A stretch of 64,000 nt of DNA, taken from NCBI GenBank assembly GCA_950022655.1, contig OX465580.1:97792797-97856796 (forward strand), written 5' to 3'. The DNA is from Alentia gelatinosa. Its lineage: Eukaryota; Annelida; Polychaeta; Phyllodocida; Polynoidae. A program made the position numbers and the translations under genes. The notes beneath the pieces are model-generated. The model had not been told where the DNA came from. It did no database searches and saw nothing but the letters and a program-made list of their open reading frames with translations. Shown here one piece after another: positions 1-11,021 of this stretch. The stretch's first letter is position 1; the number at the start of each line of letters is the position of its first letter.

Positions 1-1960
1 GACCCCTACAATAGTCTTAGCATATTCATGCACAACCTACAAACTCTAAAATTATTTCAATTTTGATTAATTATTGTGCAGACAATAGCCTGAATCTTTT
101 AAAAGATTGTGAATGATAGACCATATTAGTTTTAACATGATTATTAATATTTCCCTGGTATTTTGATGTCAAACATGTACAAAACTCTGAAAGGTACCAC
201 TTTCACATTGGGGCTTAGCAAGTCTGCTGCTTTCTAATATCAAATATTTTTAGTAAAGTGGGATTCACATGGAAAGACTTATGTACTTAAGACTGGTGTA
301 CTTAACATCCGTTCCCCAGTTTTCGATAATCTTTCCTCTTTCCAAAAGTCTCAGAACAGAATGCTAAAATTGTGCTTTCTCATTCTTCAAAGAAAATGGT
401 GGATCAGATTCATATGGAAGGACACACCCAGTACATAGTCTCATACATGCTCCATTTCACAGGGTGCACATTCTCTGACTTGCAGTTTTTTCCCAAGTGA
501 ATGCCTTGCTTGAGACTCAAGTGCCCATAGCTAGCACCTAGTGCAGGGTACTTAGTCACTGGTGCAGGGATTTTTCCCATGTGAACATGTATGAGAGCAC
601 ACCAATGAGACTAGTGGACCCTTATTACTATTGGGAGGTATGCCAGTCTCACAAAAATCCAAGACTAAAGTGAGACCTATTTTTACTTTCATAACATTGG
701 TGCCAACATTTCAGTTCAATTCCAATAACTATATCAAATTGGTCTTTGACTATTTGAAAGTATGACAAATCTAATGAGCTTAATCCAGAGAATGTTCTCG
801 CATTGATATATTTTTTGAAATGTCGAAATACAGTTAAATATTCTGCAGGCATTTTTGGGATAGCCAATTACCACACCGAGGAAAGGATATCCCAATATTT
901 AGCACCAGAGCTCAGGAAAAGCCTTGCCTTAGAATGCCATCACATGAATGCAGTGTATTACAGATGTTAGGTGAATGTTCATCTAACTTTTGTTAAAATT
1001 TACAATCAAACCTATACTACCAACTGAATTAATGATAATTAAAATCTAATTAATCCCTTCTTTTCAGATCCCTGCAAACAGTGACATACAATGTCAATTG
1101 GCACTATCTTTCCTCATAATCATAATTGTTGGTCTGTGTAATATAAACATATGTAGCAGAGGCCAGTCACTGTGACCAATGTCATCAAATTTATGGATGC
1201 CAATGGAACACCCCTTTTATACTAACCTTTAAACCATCATAGATCTATTACACAATTTGTTTGTATCACAGAAGGGCTGTCTTACTAATGTAAGAATGCA
1301 GGTTTTACTGTTTTCTGAGGACAGTTAAATAGCACACTCTCATAGTAAATTATTTGTTAAATTTGTGGTGATATAAGATATCTGCTAGCAAAATAAGGGT
1401 CATGAATAAGCAATTGAAGGTATTATCTCTTGGATAATGTTACTGCAGTGATTTGGGAGTTTGTTGAGTGAATTTCATCAAAATACACATTCATCACAGC
1501 AACTGTCATTTACCTTACATTTCCTTCAGGCAGCTGTTGTTTTATCAGGGTTTACTGGTTGAAAATATGTACCTTTATGGTGAAATTACGGATTACTCAG
1601 GACATAAATGACAATACAAGTACCTGCAACAACCCTATGATAGCCTCTGCCTCAATAAGCCAACAATTTTGCTGCTAACTTTATTAAGATGATTGTTGAA
1701 GAAAATTGCATTGAACATTATCTCAGAAAAGCTCTTGCATGGCAGAATACTAGAAATCATAGTATGATGGGCCCCCACTACAGGTGTTACAGTACCTCAC
1801 TTATTATCTTCTCTGCTACAATTACCATACTTATATATGTAAATTTCTTAATTTTGCTAGAAGAGATCAGACACTATTGGACTGTGTCTATATTATCCAA
1901 AATACACAGTTCTAGAACCTTTTATTTGGGTGAATCAAAAAAACGTAAATCATTGAAATT

Positions 1961-2143
1961 GAAATGCCCCCCGCCCCAAAGCAAATACTGTGAAATGCCC
2001 CCCCCCCCCCCCCCGGCAAATACCTCTAAATATAATGTCCCCTCCCCCCCAGGAAAATACTTCTAAATAGAATGTCCTCCCCCCTGGCAAATACCCTCAT
2101 ATGAACCCCCCCCCCCCTCCCCCCCCCCCCACACACACACAAA
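1961..2143. repeat. Poly-C minisatellite
   Basis: About four degenerate tandem units of roughly 31-42 bp. Each has a long C-run core followed by a GGCAAATAC-like and a TCTAAATA-like spacer. The block ends in pure C-runs and a short (CA)n tract. Unit length varies mainly through the C-run, as expected from replication slippage. Confidence 0.8.
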
Positions 2144-3115
2144 CACACCTCCAATAACTCATCCCCCCTGCCGTAATTAATGAAGGGTCCCTAATGTTCT
2201 ATCTTTGTACCCTTCGTATCAATGTTTCTGGAGTACATGGCATATAGACTAAAGGACTTTCCCCAAAAACTATATTCGGTGTGATACGTCTATCAACCCT
2301 TTCCAGGAGAGCTATTATGGGGCTTGCTATTTTGAAAGGATACACTAATGTATCTACATAGAGAATACTCAAAATAACTCAACACTTTTCATGAGAATAT
2401 GCCTTAGCGATTCATGTATGCGTCCTCATACAAGAAGTGGGGAACCGTTTAACATTTAGACTCTGATCTTGAACAGGTCTATCATCGTGCTACTATCCTG
2501 AGATTATCGGCGGCTTTCCACTTGAGATAACAGTGGTAGGAAGCTAAAATGATCAGAGAGCTATCAGTGCCGGCATAGCCTACTTTATAGACTGTTTAGT
2601 GGAGCAGATAACCAACATAAACCTATACTCTGATTCGGCTGGATCACTGACCATAATTCTGTTTCTGAGAAGTTGGTGCGAACATGGATCCAATACTTTC
2701 CAACTTGATATCTTTACGTTAGATTATGTAGTATGGATGGTAGACTGTCAACTTTCTTTATATCGACTATTAACCCACATATATGAAGCTTTATAAACCC
2801 GCACGTCGACGAAAGACTCTTTTATTTTTATATTAAAGTTAGTCTATAACCATGGGTTAGAAGGCCATTGCTATTGTTATAGTATATATTCTTATGCTCG
2901 TGTAATCGTTGCGTAATGAACATATATGTAAGAACTTTAGAACATTACTACCTTAATTCATGATCATCAGCTGACGTGTCAATTGACTTATCTATCATTG
3001 ACACTATTCGTGATATGTGTGGTGACCAGTGCTGTTATGCCATTAGGAATATCAAGAATGGTATCACAGATATACTGATTACTGACTCATTATCGCCAGA
3101 AAGCGCCACGTGTCT

Positions 3116-3417
3116 TTAACCCTTTAAGGACGGGTGCCTGTGGCTGAGCTACCCTCTTAAGGACGAGTTCTGGCGGCAGTTTGTCCCACTAGGGGACGGG
3201 CACATGTATACTGGTTAAAAGTCATAATTTGAATGTTTAATCACGTGATACGAAATGTAATCCTAAATATTTCATTTCTTCTTAATAGAAATGGGAATTG
3301 TGTTGTTAGACCTACATTCTGTAAAGATTTGATTAATATTGCACCATTATTTCCTTGTTTAAACAAATTTGTGTGTTTTTGAGAAATGATGGCATCATTC
3401 GCCCTTAAAGTGTTAAA
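3116..3417. mobile_element. piggyBac-like MITE, copy 1
   Basis: The left end reads TTAACCCTTTAAGGACG and the right end is the imperfect complement, GCCCTTAAAGTGTTAA. The TTAA at both outer edges followed by CCC/GGG ends matches the known TTAA target preference and terminal triplets of piggyBac-type elements. No coding capacity. The interior repeats GGACG-type motifs. Confidence 0.6.
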
Positions 3418-4865
3418 ATCATCTGTAAATTTGACAGTAAGAGGAGCCTAGAACAACAACGTTAGTTTAGTCAGGAGCAATAATGTCTTATCAAATCTGT
3501 TATATATGTCAGGGGTTGTGCATAGTCCCTTTTTTCTTATCATTATTATCATTGTTGAACAAAATTATGGTATATAATTCCCATAAGACGTATAATGTTG
3601 AACATTTCCGGTATACACAAAGATCTACTAAACGTATAATGACCATGTATTTTTCATCCTAAATCGAGCCCCTTTATTCAAGAAAACGTAGCACTGTATC
3701 AAGGCTAACTTTGACTAGCGCTCTATACTAGTATTCTACAGTGGTGATATCAGTCTGACCAAACCTGCTCAACTAAAAAGTGATATCATGTCTACCCAAG
3801 GCTACTGATAGATATAGTTGAAGTCACAACTTGCGAGAAATTAACCAAATGAATATTGAGAAATTACGCATATTACGAACAACAGATGCGGTAAAATGAA
3901 CCTGAAGAACTTGAAACCATTGGCAGAAAAAAATGTTCAGGTCGGGTACTTTAGATATATCGCTCCCTCTCCAATAATACAACTAGGAGCAAATAGAATA
4001 TTCATCATTGATGAATGAGCGTGCAATTTTAAATAGATTACTAAAAGGTTTTGGGTTACATTCAGTCTATGGATCGTTTTCTGTAACCCACTTGCACCCA
4101 GTCAACTGGCCATTTCTCTAACTGCCTGAGACTAGGATCAAAACATATCAAGCAGCAGTGGGTTAATGAGGTATTTCGGGAGTGATTGGTCATGGTCAGC
4201 TGGGCATGCCTCTAAGACCCTCAGACACTGGCACCCTGCTCTGTTCTCAATATCACAGTGAATAGCACACAGATAGTGAAGGGATAATTTTCATGCAGTA
4301 CCCTGACCTCTAGATGATGTATTTAGCGCGTGCAAGCACGCTCTAATAAAGGTTATCGGTTAGCCAACACCATTGCTCTTACTCCATACAATTACTGTTT
4401 CTATTTTATCTTCGTGTCGGTAAGTTACTAATCCTGAAGCAAGCTTGTCCTTTTAACTAAAAGTCTAACTAAAGTTACTTTGTAAAATTAAGATTTGCTT
4501 CAAGTAGCTTTGTCAATATCTCTGTTAATAATCTCTAATTCTTTTTTCTTTTTTTTCAAAAGCAGCTTAATTTGATTATTTTTTGTTTACAATCCGTTGA
4601 CATCTAAGTACATGAGTGAAGATTTAACTCGTAGTTGGCATTTACATACATGAGAACAAATATACATCAGGTGAGCTGCAATATTTTTGGCTTTTTGTTG
4701 GTTTCCATAATCTCTAATTCTTAGGGAAATGCTAACCCAGACACAATCTTCTACATCTTAAGAGTTTTCAACTCCAACATTTAAGGAGAACAAATATTTG
4801 AAAATTAGTGAACCATACTAAGTTATACATGCAAACATGGTACATTCAGAAGGAAACTCGCGAGA

Positions 4866-5011
4866 TGAAAATAACTTTGTCTATACTCCACCGACTTTGA
4901 CTGCAGAGTAATTCACGAAGTGAAGCTGAGTAAATGAAGTAGCGGTCAAACTTGGTGGAGGGCGGACCGAGTTTTTTTTTTCAATGAGTGGGTTTCTGAT
5001 TTTATCTCACC
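4866..5011. mobile_element. Hairpin MITE (GGTGAGATAAA family), copy 1
   Basis: Two complementary arms, each with a CTCCACC/GGTGGAG block and an AGAGTAATT-like block, flank a short loop containing GAAGTGAAGC. The right end runs into GGTTTCTG and TTTATCTCACC. A much better preserved relative lies at 56,759-56,925 in the inverted orientation, and the shared outer sequence identifies the two as one family. The left terminus of this copy is eroded. Confidence 0.6.
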
Positions 5012-5338
5012 TCAGATAACACTATCAATTGTCGCTAAGACAAATATTGATGTCTTATGGGCTTTAGACATTAACCTATATACAGGAAAAGTCAGCAGGA
5101 ATGTGGCCGGATGGCCGGCCAGGACCCTGGGCCCTGTTTTTTTCTAGTCACGAACATTGTGAGTCCAGGCAGCCCTAAGATCTACCAGCAATTTCATGAA
5201 AGTTTGGACGATAAAAAATAGCCGGTGTGCTATAGACGGTCTCGCAGTGTGCCATGGGAGATCGCCGCGAATAACATCGGCCGTTACAACAAGTATAGTA
5301 TTGTTGTAGGTTGACAAACGTCGACCCCATACAGAAAT

Positions 5339-5403
5339 GGGGGGGGGGGGAACCCACCCCCAAGGAAATACAAAAAAGGAAGTAGTCCCCCCCCCCCCCC
5401 CCC
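5339..5403. repeat. G-run and C-run pair
   Basis: A run of 12 G at 5339-5350 is followed 36 bp later by a run of 17 C at 5387-5403 and a short (CA)n tract. The two runs could pair as a homopolymer hairpin. A tighter version, G10-AA-C18, is at 20,478-20,507. Confidence 0.8.
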
Positions 5404-6346
5404 ACACACACACACCTTGGAATGACCCCACAAAAAGTTGCCCCATGGTCATAATTATTGAACGCTCCCTTATCGATATAACCCTTTTTTTAAACGTTCA
5501 TAAACTCATTTTATTCTTATTATTGTCATGTATTCTAGATTTGTCTACATAATTACAGCCTCTCAGTATACCACAGTATTCACCAACTGTCATATTGTTC
5601 TCGTGTGTAAGGACCTCAGAATAACTAGGTTGATGGAATGTGCACTACTTTAGAGGTATATTAGAACGATGATAAAGTATAGAAAAGTGTATGAAAGGTA
5701 AGTCTGAAAAAGAGTTCTTGGTGGAATTCTTGTTGTTGTGCAACCCTAATATTTTGTACAATATGTGCCACAATATCACCCACCCACCTACCCATCAACA
5801 ACTACGCACGCGAGCACATGTACAATGTATACACGCATAAATACATTCACCTCATTAATTGTGCTAATTTTCACAGACACGTTGATATCACGTTCATTAT
5901 CACGCAGCCTCCATTGACGTGGGTTGGAGAATGACACGCACTATGACCCAGCAACAGCCATCGTCATATATTAATTAGGAACGGCAGCGAGATCCGTAGC
6001 CACTGGTTTGCTACATAATCTCACATGGCTTTGCCTCGTGAGATTACGCCGCAACCAAACCTCATGCCATATTTCCAGTGGATATAGATCGAGTCTGGTT
6101 CAGATTTTATCGCACCCCTTTCATTGAGTAATTGGCGAACATTTGTGAGATCAATATTCCATGTGCTTTGAGTACAAGTTCCCAATGTTAAGTTTACAGG
6201 AAGACACCAGAAGTGAGATAAACACCACCCTCTGAGGGTGGAGCTATGACATCAAATGAAAGGAAAACATGCACTGAAAAAGTAGCACTCGTATTTGGTG
6301 GTCATTGTTACGATATGTCCAACCGATAAAGAAAGACATACATTTC

Positions 6347-6586
6347 TTTACTATATACCCATGCCGTATATACTGTAAATACGCACCGTTTTGACATATG
6401 ACGTATAAATCCTGTACGGACCGCTGGTCCGTACACTAAAATACGGACCATCTTTCCATACATGTTTACTAACATATAGGTTGTTAAAATTAAAATAATG
6501 ATTTATTTTTTTAATTTTGGGTATATAGTAAATATATAACGTCCAACCATGCTTGTATTAGTCACAGCATGGTCAGGACGTTCTAT
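6347..6586. mobile_element. Compound MITE (TTTACTATATACCC family), copy 1
   Basis: The inner element at 6347-6532 has perfect 14-bp terminal inverted repeats TTTACTATATACCC / GGGTATATAGTAAA and an internal perfect stem GTACGGACC-GCT-GGTCCGTAC. Next to it, at about 6537-6586, is a second inverted pair (AACGTCCAACCATGC and GCATGGTCAGGACGTT). The same two modules occur together at 57,630 and 61,296, so they appear to have spread or been captured as a unit. Confidence 0.75.
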
Positions 6587-7417
6587 GTAAGTACATTTTG
6601 CACATGACCATATTGCCAACCTCTCGTGTTAAAAACATGTGCATTTGTCACCTTGGCTAGATGGCTTGCTATATTGTCCTTATCAGTAACATTTGGTCTC
6701 AAGACTAGTAATGATCATTTACCTCCGTGGGTCCATGGTTTTGAGGAAAGGGTAGAGTGTAACAAATCATTAATAGGTTACATTCATTATATTGATGTCA
6801 GAGCCACGACTACTCATACTAAATGAAAACATGCACTTATTCATATCACGATGTCAGCCTAGCGTTAGTCAATAAAAGCAGGTTAAAGTTCCCCCTCCAC
6901 TTAAAAGATTGATTACTGCTCGCCCTTTTCATGACTCACTGAGATCTGTATCAGCAGCTTTCGTGTGATCGGTATTCATATAGACTACCATGTATTATTG
7001 AACGCGACAGGGGATTCTTTCTGTAGATCTACTCCAACAATTCTCTGGAAGAATATGTTAATATACAGCAAAGAGGTGTACGAATATATCGATGAGTATC
7101 ACCCTACATTTCCGATAAATGCTATTTACTTACACTTGATATTGACAGCCGTTCAGAACAGTGTGTCCGTGGGACATTCATATTCGAAGACACGCAAAGT
7201 CGTGAGCGATATGTCTACTTACTTTTGTAATGGTTTTCATAAGATGGAACATTTAGTGTCCTGTTCTATAATGTGGCGTTACCACCTGAGAACTATGATC
7301 ACCGATTATCGCATTTAGCACCGCCGACCAACAATGTGATACTTTTTGTGCCATAATCATTAGGTGGAAACAAAAAAGTCTTCAAACTTACAAAATATGG
7401 CACCACCAACCGACTTT

Positions 7418-7787
7418 TAACCCTTTAAGGACGCATGATGCCTGGAGGCATCACCGCACGAAAGACGCATGATGCCTGGAGGCATAACCGCACTAAAGAC
7501 ACATGATGCCTTGAGGCATCATGCATCCCAATATGAACGAAAATGTTTTAACAAAGAAATAATCGAGCAATATTCATGAAATCTCCAGAAAATGTAGATA
7601 TTACATCATATCTAGTATTTCTATTAAAATAAATAAAATATTTATGATTATGTATCATACTGCATGATTATAAACTTGGATATCAGTTTTAACTATTATG
7701 TGCCCGTCCTCTAGCAAGACAGACTACCACCAGCACCTGTCCTTATGGGAGTAGCTAGGCCCAAGGCAGCCGTCCTTAAAGGGTTAA
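7418..7787. mobile_element. piggyBac-like MITE, copy 2 (best preserved)
   Basis: A 370-bp element with perfect 17-bp termini TTAACCCTTTAAGGACG and CGTCCTTAAAGGGTTAA. If the outer TTAA is the target duplication, the true ends are CCCTTTAAGGACG / CGTCCTTAAAGGG, which fits piggyBac-type ends. Just inside the left end are three copies of a GATGCC-N4-GGCAT palindrome about 30 bp apart. No coding capacity. Confidence 0.75.
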
Positions 7788-7839
7788 GGCCACCAATGAA
7801 ATCAAACTATGTTGCATCGGTGGTGGCGACCAAAAATCG

Positions 7840-9520
7840 GTCGGTGGTGACCTCCATTTCAGTCTAAAAACAGCGAATCTTCTGTACACCACTGATTTCT
7901 TTATCAGTTTCGGGAGGGTTAATCTTCAGGCTTGCCAGTTCCTATACATATTGAATAATCGTCGACATGTCGCACATACGATGTAATCGGTCGCCAGGTG
8001 GAAACAAAGTTGTGCTTTGAGGTTAGCAATTGTTAGAACAGACAAATTCTGAAGGAGGATTACCGACCGGCTTTTGTACAGGGTGCACTTAATCGTTGGG
8101 GTCGGCAGGTGAAAATGCCACATAAGTAATCTTTTTAATGTCCACAAAACCAGTTTTATTAGATCTTAGACTTAAGATATTAGATATTAGACTTAAGCAT
8201 GATAATGCCGCCAACGTCCACCAGACATCATTGCGGAGCCATCGCCCTGCCCCCTCCATTCAACCGCTTGATTCAGTAGGAGCGGTCGCTGAGGGCCCGC
8301 CAGGCGCCTTGCGGGCCTAATATGGTACTTTTTAGAGACAGTAATATATATTTCCCCTACTTTTGTATCGGCGCTGTTCTATCAACTAGGGATGTTTATC
8401 TGCTACTTGTTTTTTAGGCTGAAATTTTTTTGTCCTCTTTTGTAAGCACTCTGATATATTCATAAAAAGGGGGAGTAACTCTTGACAATGTTTCCAAAAT
8501 TCACTCAGGTGTAATAACACATAACAGCAGCATAGAGAAGATATAATCTATAATGTAGAGATGATGGTAAATGACCCCTCGATTAGGCACCATTTGCTTG
8601 TATAAATATATATCTCCCTCATTAAAACATTATTAATCGCACTAGACATCGACATTTATCACCGATTCTCACCGACCCGATTGACAATGAGAACTGGGAA
8701 TAAAATATCTATCTTTAATACATTTAAGACATCGACATGCCGATACTTCCCGATCACGCTTATGCTAGGTTTACACCATCACCCCGACCATCTTGGCAAT
8801 GGATTTCAGAGACACCTCTTCTTTCAGCTGCCGTTTCCAAATTCAATCAGATAACGTCATTTTAGCACACACCCGGATAAGAATTATTGTGCTGTAAATC
8901 TATATCTCATTAAAACTACATAAAGATATGCAAGAAGGCCTTAATCCGAAACAGCAGATCCCATGCCCAGGAGGGTATTAAACTTCGTTTCCATTGGCCA
9001 ACGAAAACGGCGATGATTTTTTTGAGTTACACTAAATGTCTGTCGGTGGTGACACTGACTGTATGTCGGTATCAACGAACAGGTGAGCGTGCATTGTATG
9101 CACTGTTTCTACCGTATTTACCGGAAACAACTTTTCTGTGAGACAATCCGTCAGTTGTGGCCATGTTGTATATACCATCGGACAATGGAAACTGGATTAT
9201 GAGTCATTTCCCACTGGCCGACAGAAATGTTACCGATTATTTGTGTTCCCCTAAAAAGTCTGTCGGTGGTGAATGGACTTCACATCGGTAATAAATAGTT
9301 GTTAGTGGTGCAGCGGATGACTAGTTTTCACTGTATTTCACCTGTCCATACAGATGAAATTCTCAAGGTGGTGGTAGTATTCCATAATATTTGCAAAATA
9401 GTCGTTGACCATTTCAAATGCCCGCTGTTACCATTCACCCATCTGGCGTCAGTACACATAAAAATCGATCAGTGGTTCCCGCTCTACCAAATAATCGGCC
9501 AGTGGAAAATGGCCTATAAA
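7840..9520. repeat. Degenerate interspersed motif cluster
   Basis: Two short motifs recur on both strands: CGGTGGTGA-like (near 7853, 9045, 9260) and GGCCAGTGGAAA-like (for example near 7990, 8100, 8995, 9220, 9500). Spacing is irregular. Similar words recur at 52,600-52,700. This could be the decayed interior of a transposon carrying many subterminal binding motifs. I see no termini. Confidence 0.35.
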
Positions 9521-10271
9521 TATGATTAACGTAAACAGTTATGTGTATGTTACGTGGTCCTGTGGAGATATGGAATATAGGTTGGGTTTACATACATCAT
9601 TTTATTACCCGGATGATATGATTCAACTGCCATTATACTTCACGTGTTGTTCAGGAAAATAGCATGACTCAGCATAGATCCTTTAACTCTGTGCACTGAT
9701 GTCTCTTTTTAAGTATGTTGATATTGAACCATTATTCTTATGTCTTCCCGCTAACCATTATGTGGTCTCTACTTTCTCTTGGTGTGTTTCAACTTAAGAC
9801 CACCTGCTTTTTCAAGAGACCTAATTCATACCATACTTCAACATAAACCTTTTATGTCAATTCGGAATAGCGAATCAGGCTATAAAAATCAGAAAGTCAT
9901 CGTTTATTGTCGCTATGTTTATTGCTACCTTTTATGACCATAACTTCTGTTTACAATAGCTGTGTATGAATTTAAGATATCTGTCATGGCAAAACACTTC
10001 AACTGCAAATGAAGTTAGTTGTCATTAACCGGATATATATTCTCCTCTGCTCTACATGGATGGTATATCAAGTTATTCTTTCCTCGCATTGCAGATCTCC
10101 TAACATAACTGCCACAATTAACCTAATACCTGATTCCTTGTTTACACTGAAGACCTTGTAATTTCATCTGGATCTTAAATAGGTACGCTGTAATCGAATT
10201 CAATTCTGGGCTAATAAATTGAAACCCGGAAAATCTAGGAAAAATTAATCCAAGTTATTAGTTATGATGTT

Positions 10272-10360
10272 AACCCTTTAACTGCAGCATGATGCCGCCG
10301 GGCATTCCCCTGGCAATGGCGGGAAGATGCCTCCAGGCATCTTAGAGGCATCATTGATAC
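10272..10360. mobile_element. piggyBac-like MITE, left end only
   Basis: TTAACCCTTTAACTGC followed by GATGCC/GGCATC palindromes, the same design as the element at 7418-7787. I could not find a matching right end within several hundred bases, so this copy is probably truncated. Confidence 0.45.
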
Positions 10361-11021
10361 CTATATACAAAATTCAAGAAATGAAAAGATAATTGTTTGA
10401 ATTAAAGGATGTTTTGATAAAGTATAAGAGCCACATTGACCTTTGATTCAGTTTTACAAAATATCATCTGTTATCAAGGTAAATTACTTAAATCAGATGA
10501 CATCATGTGATATTGCACGCAAAAACTATATAGCACTGACTTTTATTTTAGTATACATCATATGCACAACGGTCTTTTCAGAACCATTTATCTCGCCATT
10601 ATAAATACTATTCTATTATCCAGTTTATTATTACCCTTTCGTAGAAAATTAATCCATCTGGTTCTTGAAATTGCCTTCGCAATTTACTTTAGGCTGTTCA
10701 TTACAATTTATAGCATGCCAACACCAATGAGCACCACATGTATTTTCAAAAAGCTATATATTCTTAAAACGTTTAATCTTATCTGTATTTGATTAACATA
10801 TGCAACTATTATATATGGAACTAGTATATGCAAATTCAAATTTACTTATTCTCGGGAGTATCATGTAAATTGTTTTATCATAACGGATTACAAAAGCTCT
10901 TGGCTAGTGGTGTCGAAATCTGAAGAACATGAATAGTAACAATGGCCAATGATCTTACCAAAATTATTAATTGAAATAGACAGGAAGATTATAAAATCGA
11001 CGACAGCTAGGCCGAACGTAT

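Larger units (their letters stand above)
1..11021. other. Gene-poor flank with repeats only
   Basis: I find no coding exon that I can support in these 11 kb. The open frames are short, lack recognisable domains and often run through homopolymers. What is present is listed separately: a poly-C minisatellite, several MITEs with terminal inverted repeats, a G-run/C-run pair and a patchwork of recurring short motifs between about 7.3 and 9.5 kb. The stretch 361-620 has a faint C2H2 zinc-finger flavour on the minus strand, but stop codons interrupt it. Confidence 0.6.

Noticed and set aside
361..620. Minus-strand C2H2 zinc-finger-like fragments
   Set aside because: Only isolated His/Cys and linker-like words between stop codons; no complete finger.
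1689..2066. Open frame of 125 codons
   Set aside because: Its C-terminal part is the poly-C minisatellite (Pro runs), with no domain or splice context.
6965..7318. Open frame of 117 codons
   Set aside because: No recognisable domain, no AG acceptor or donor context, AT-rich and repeat-flanked; probably chance.
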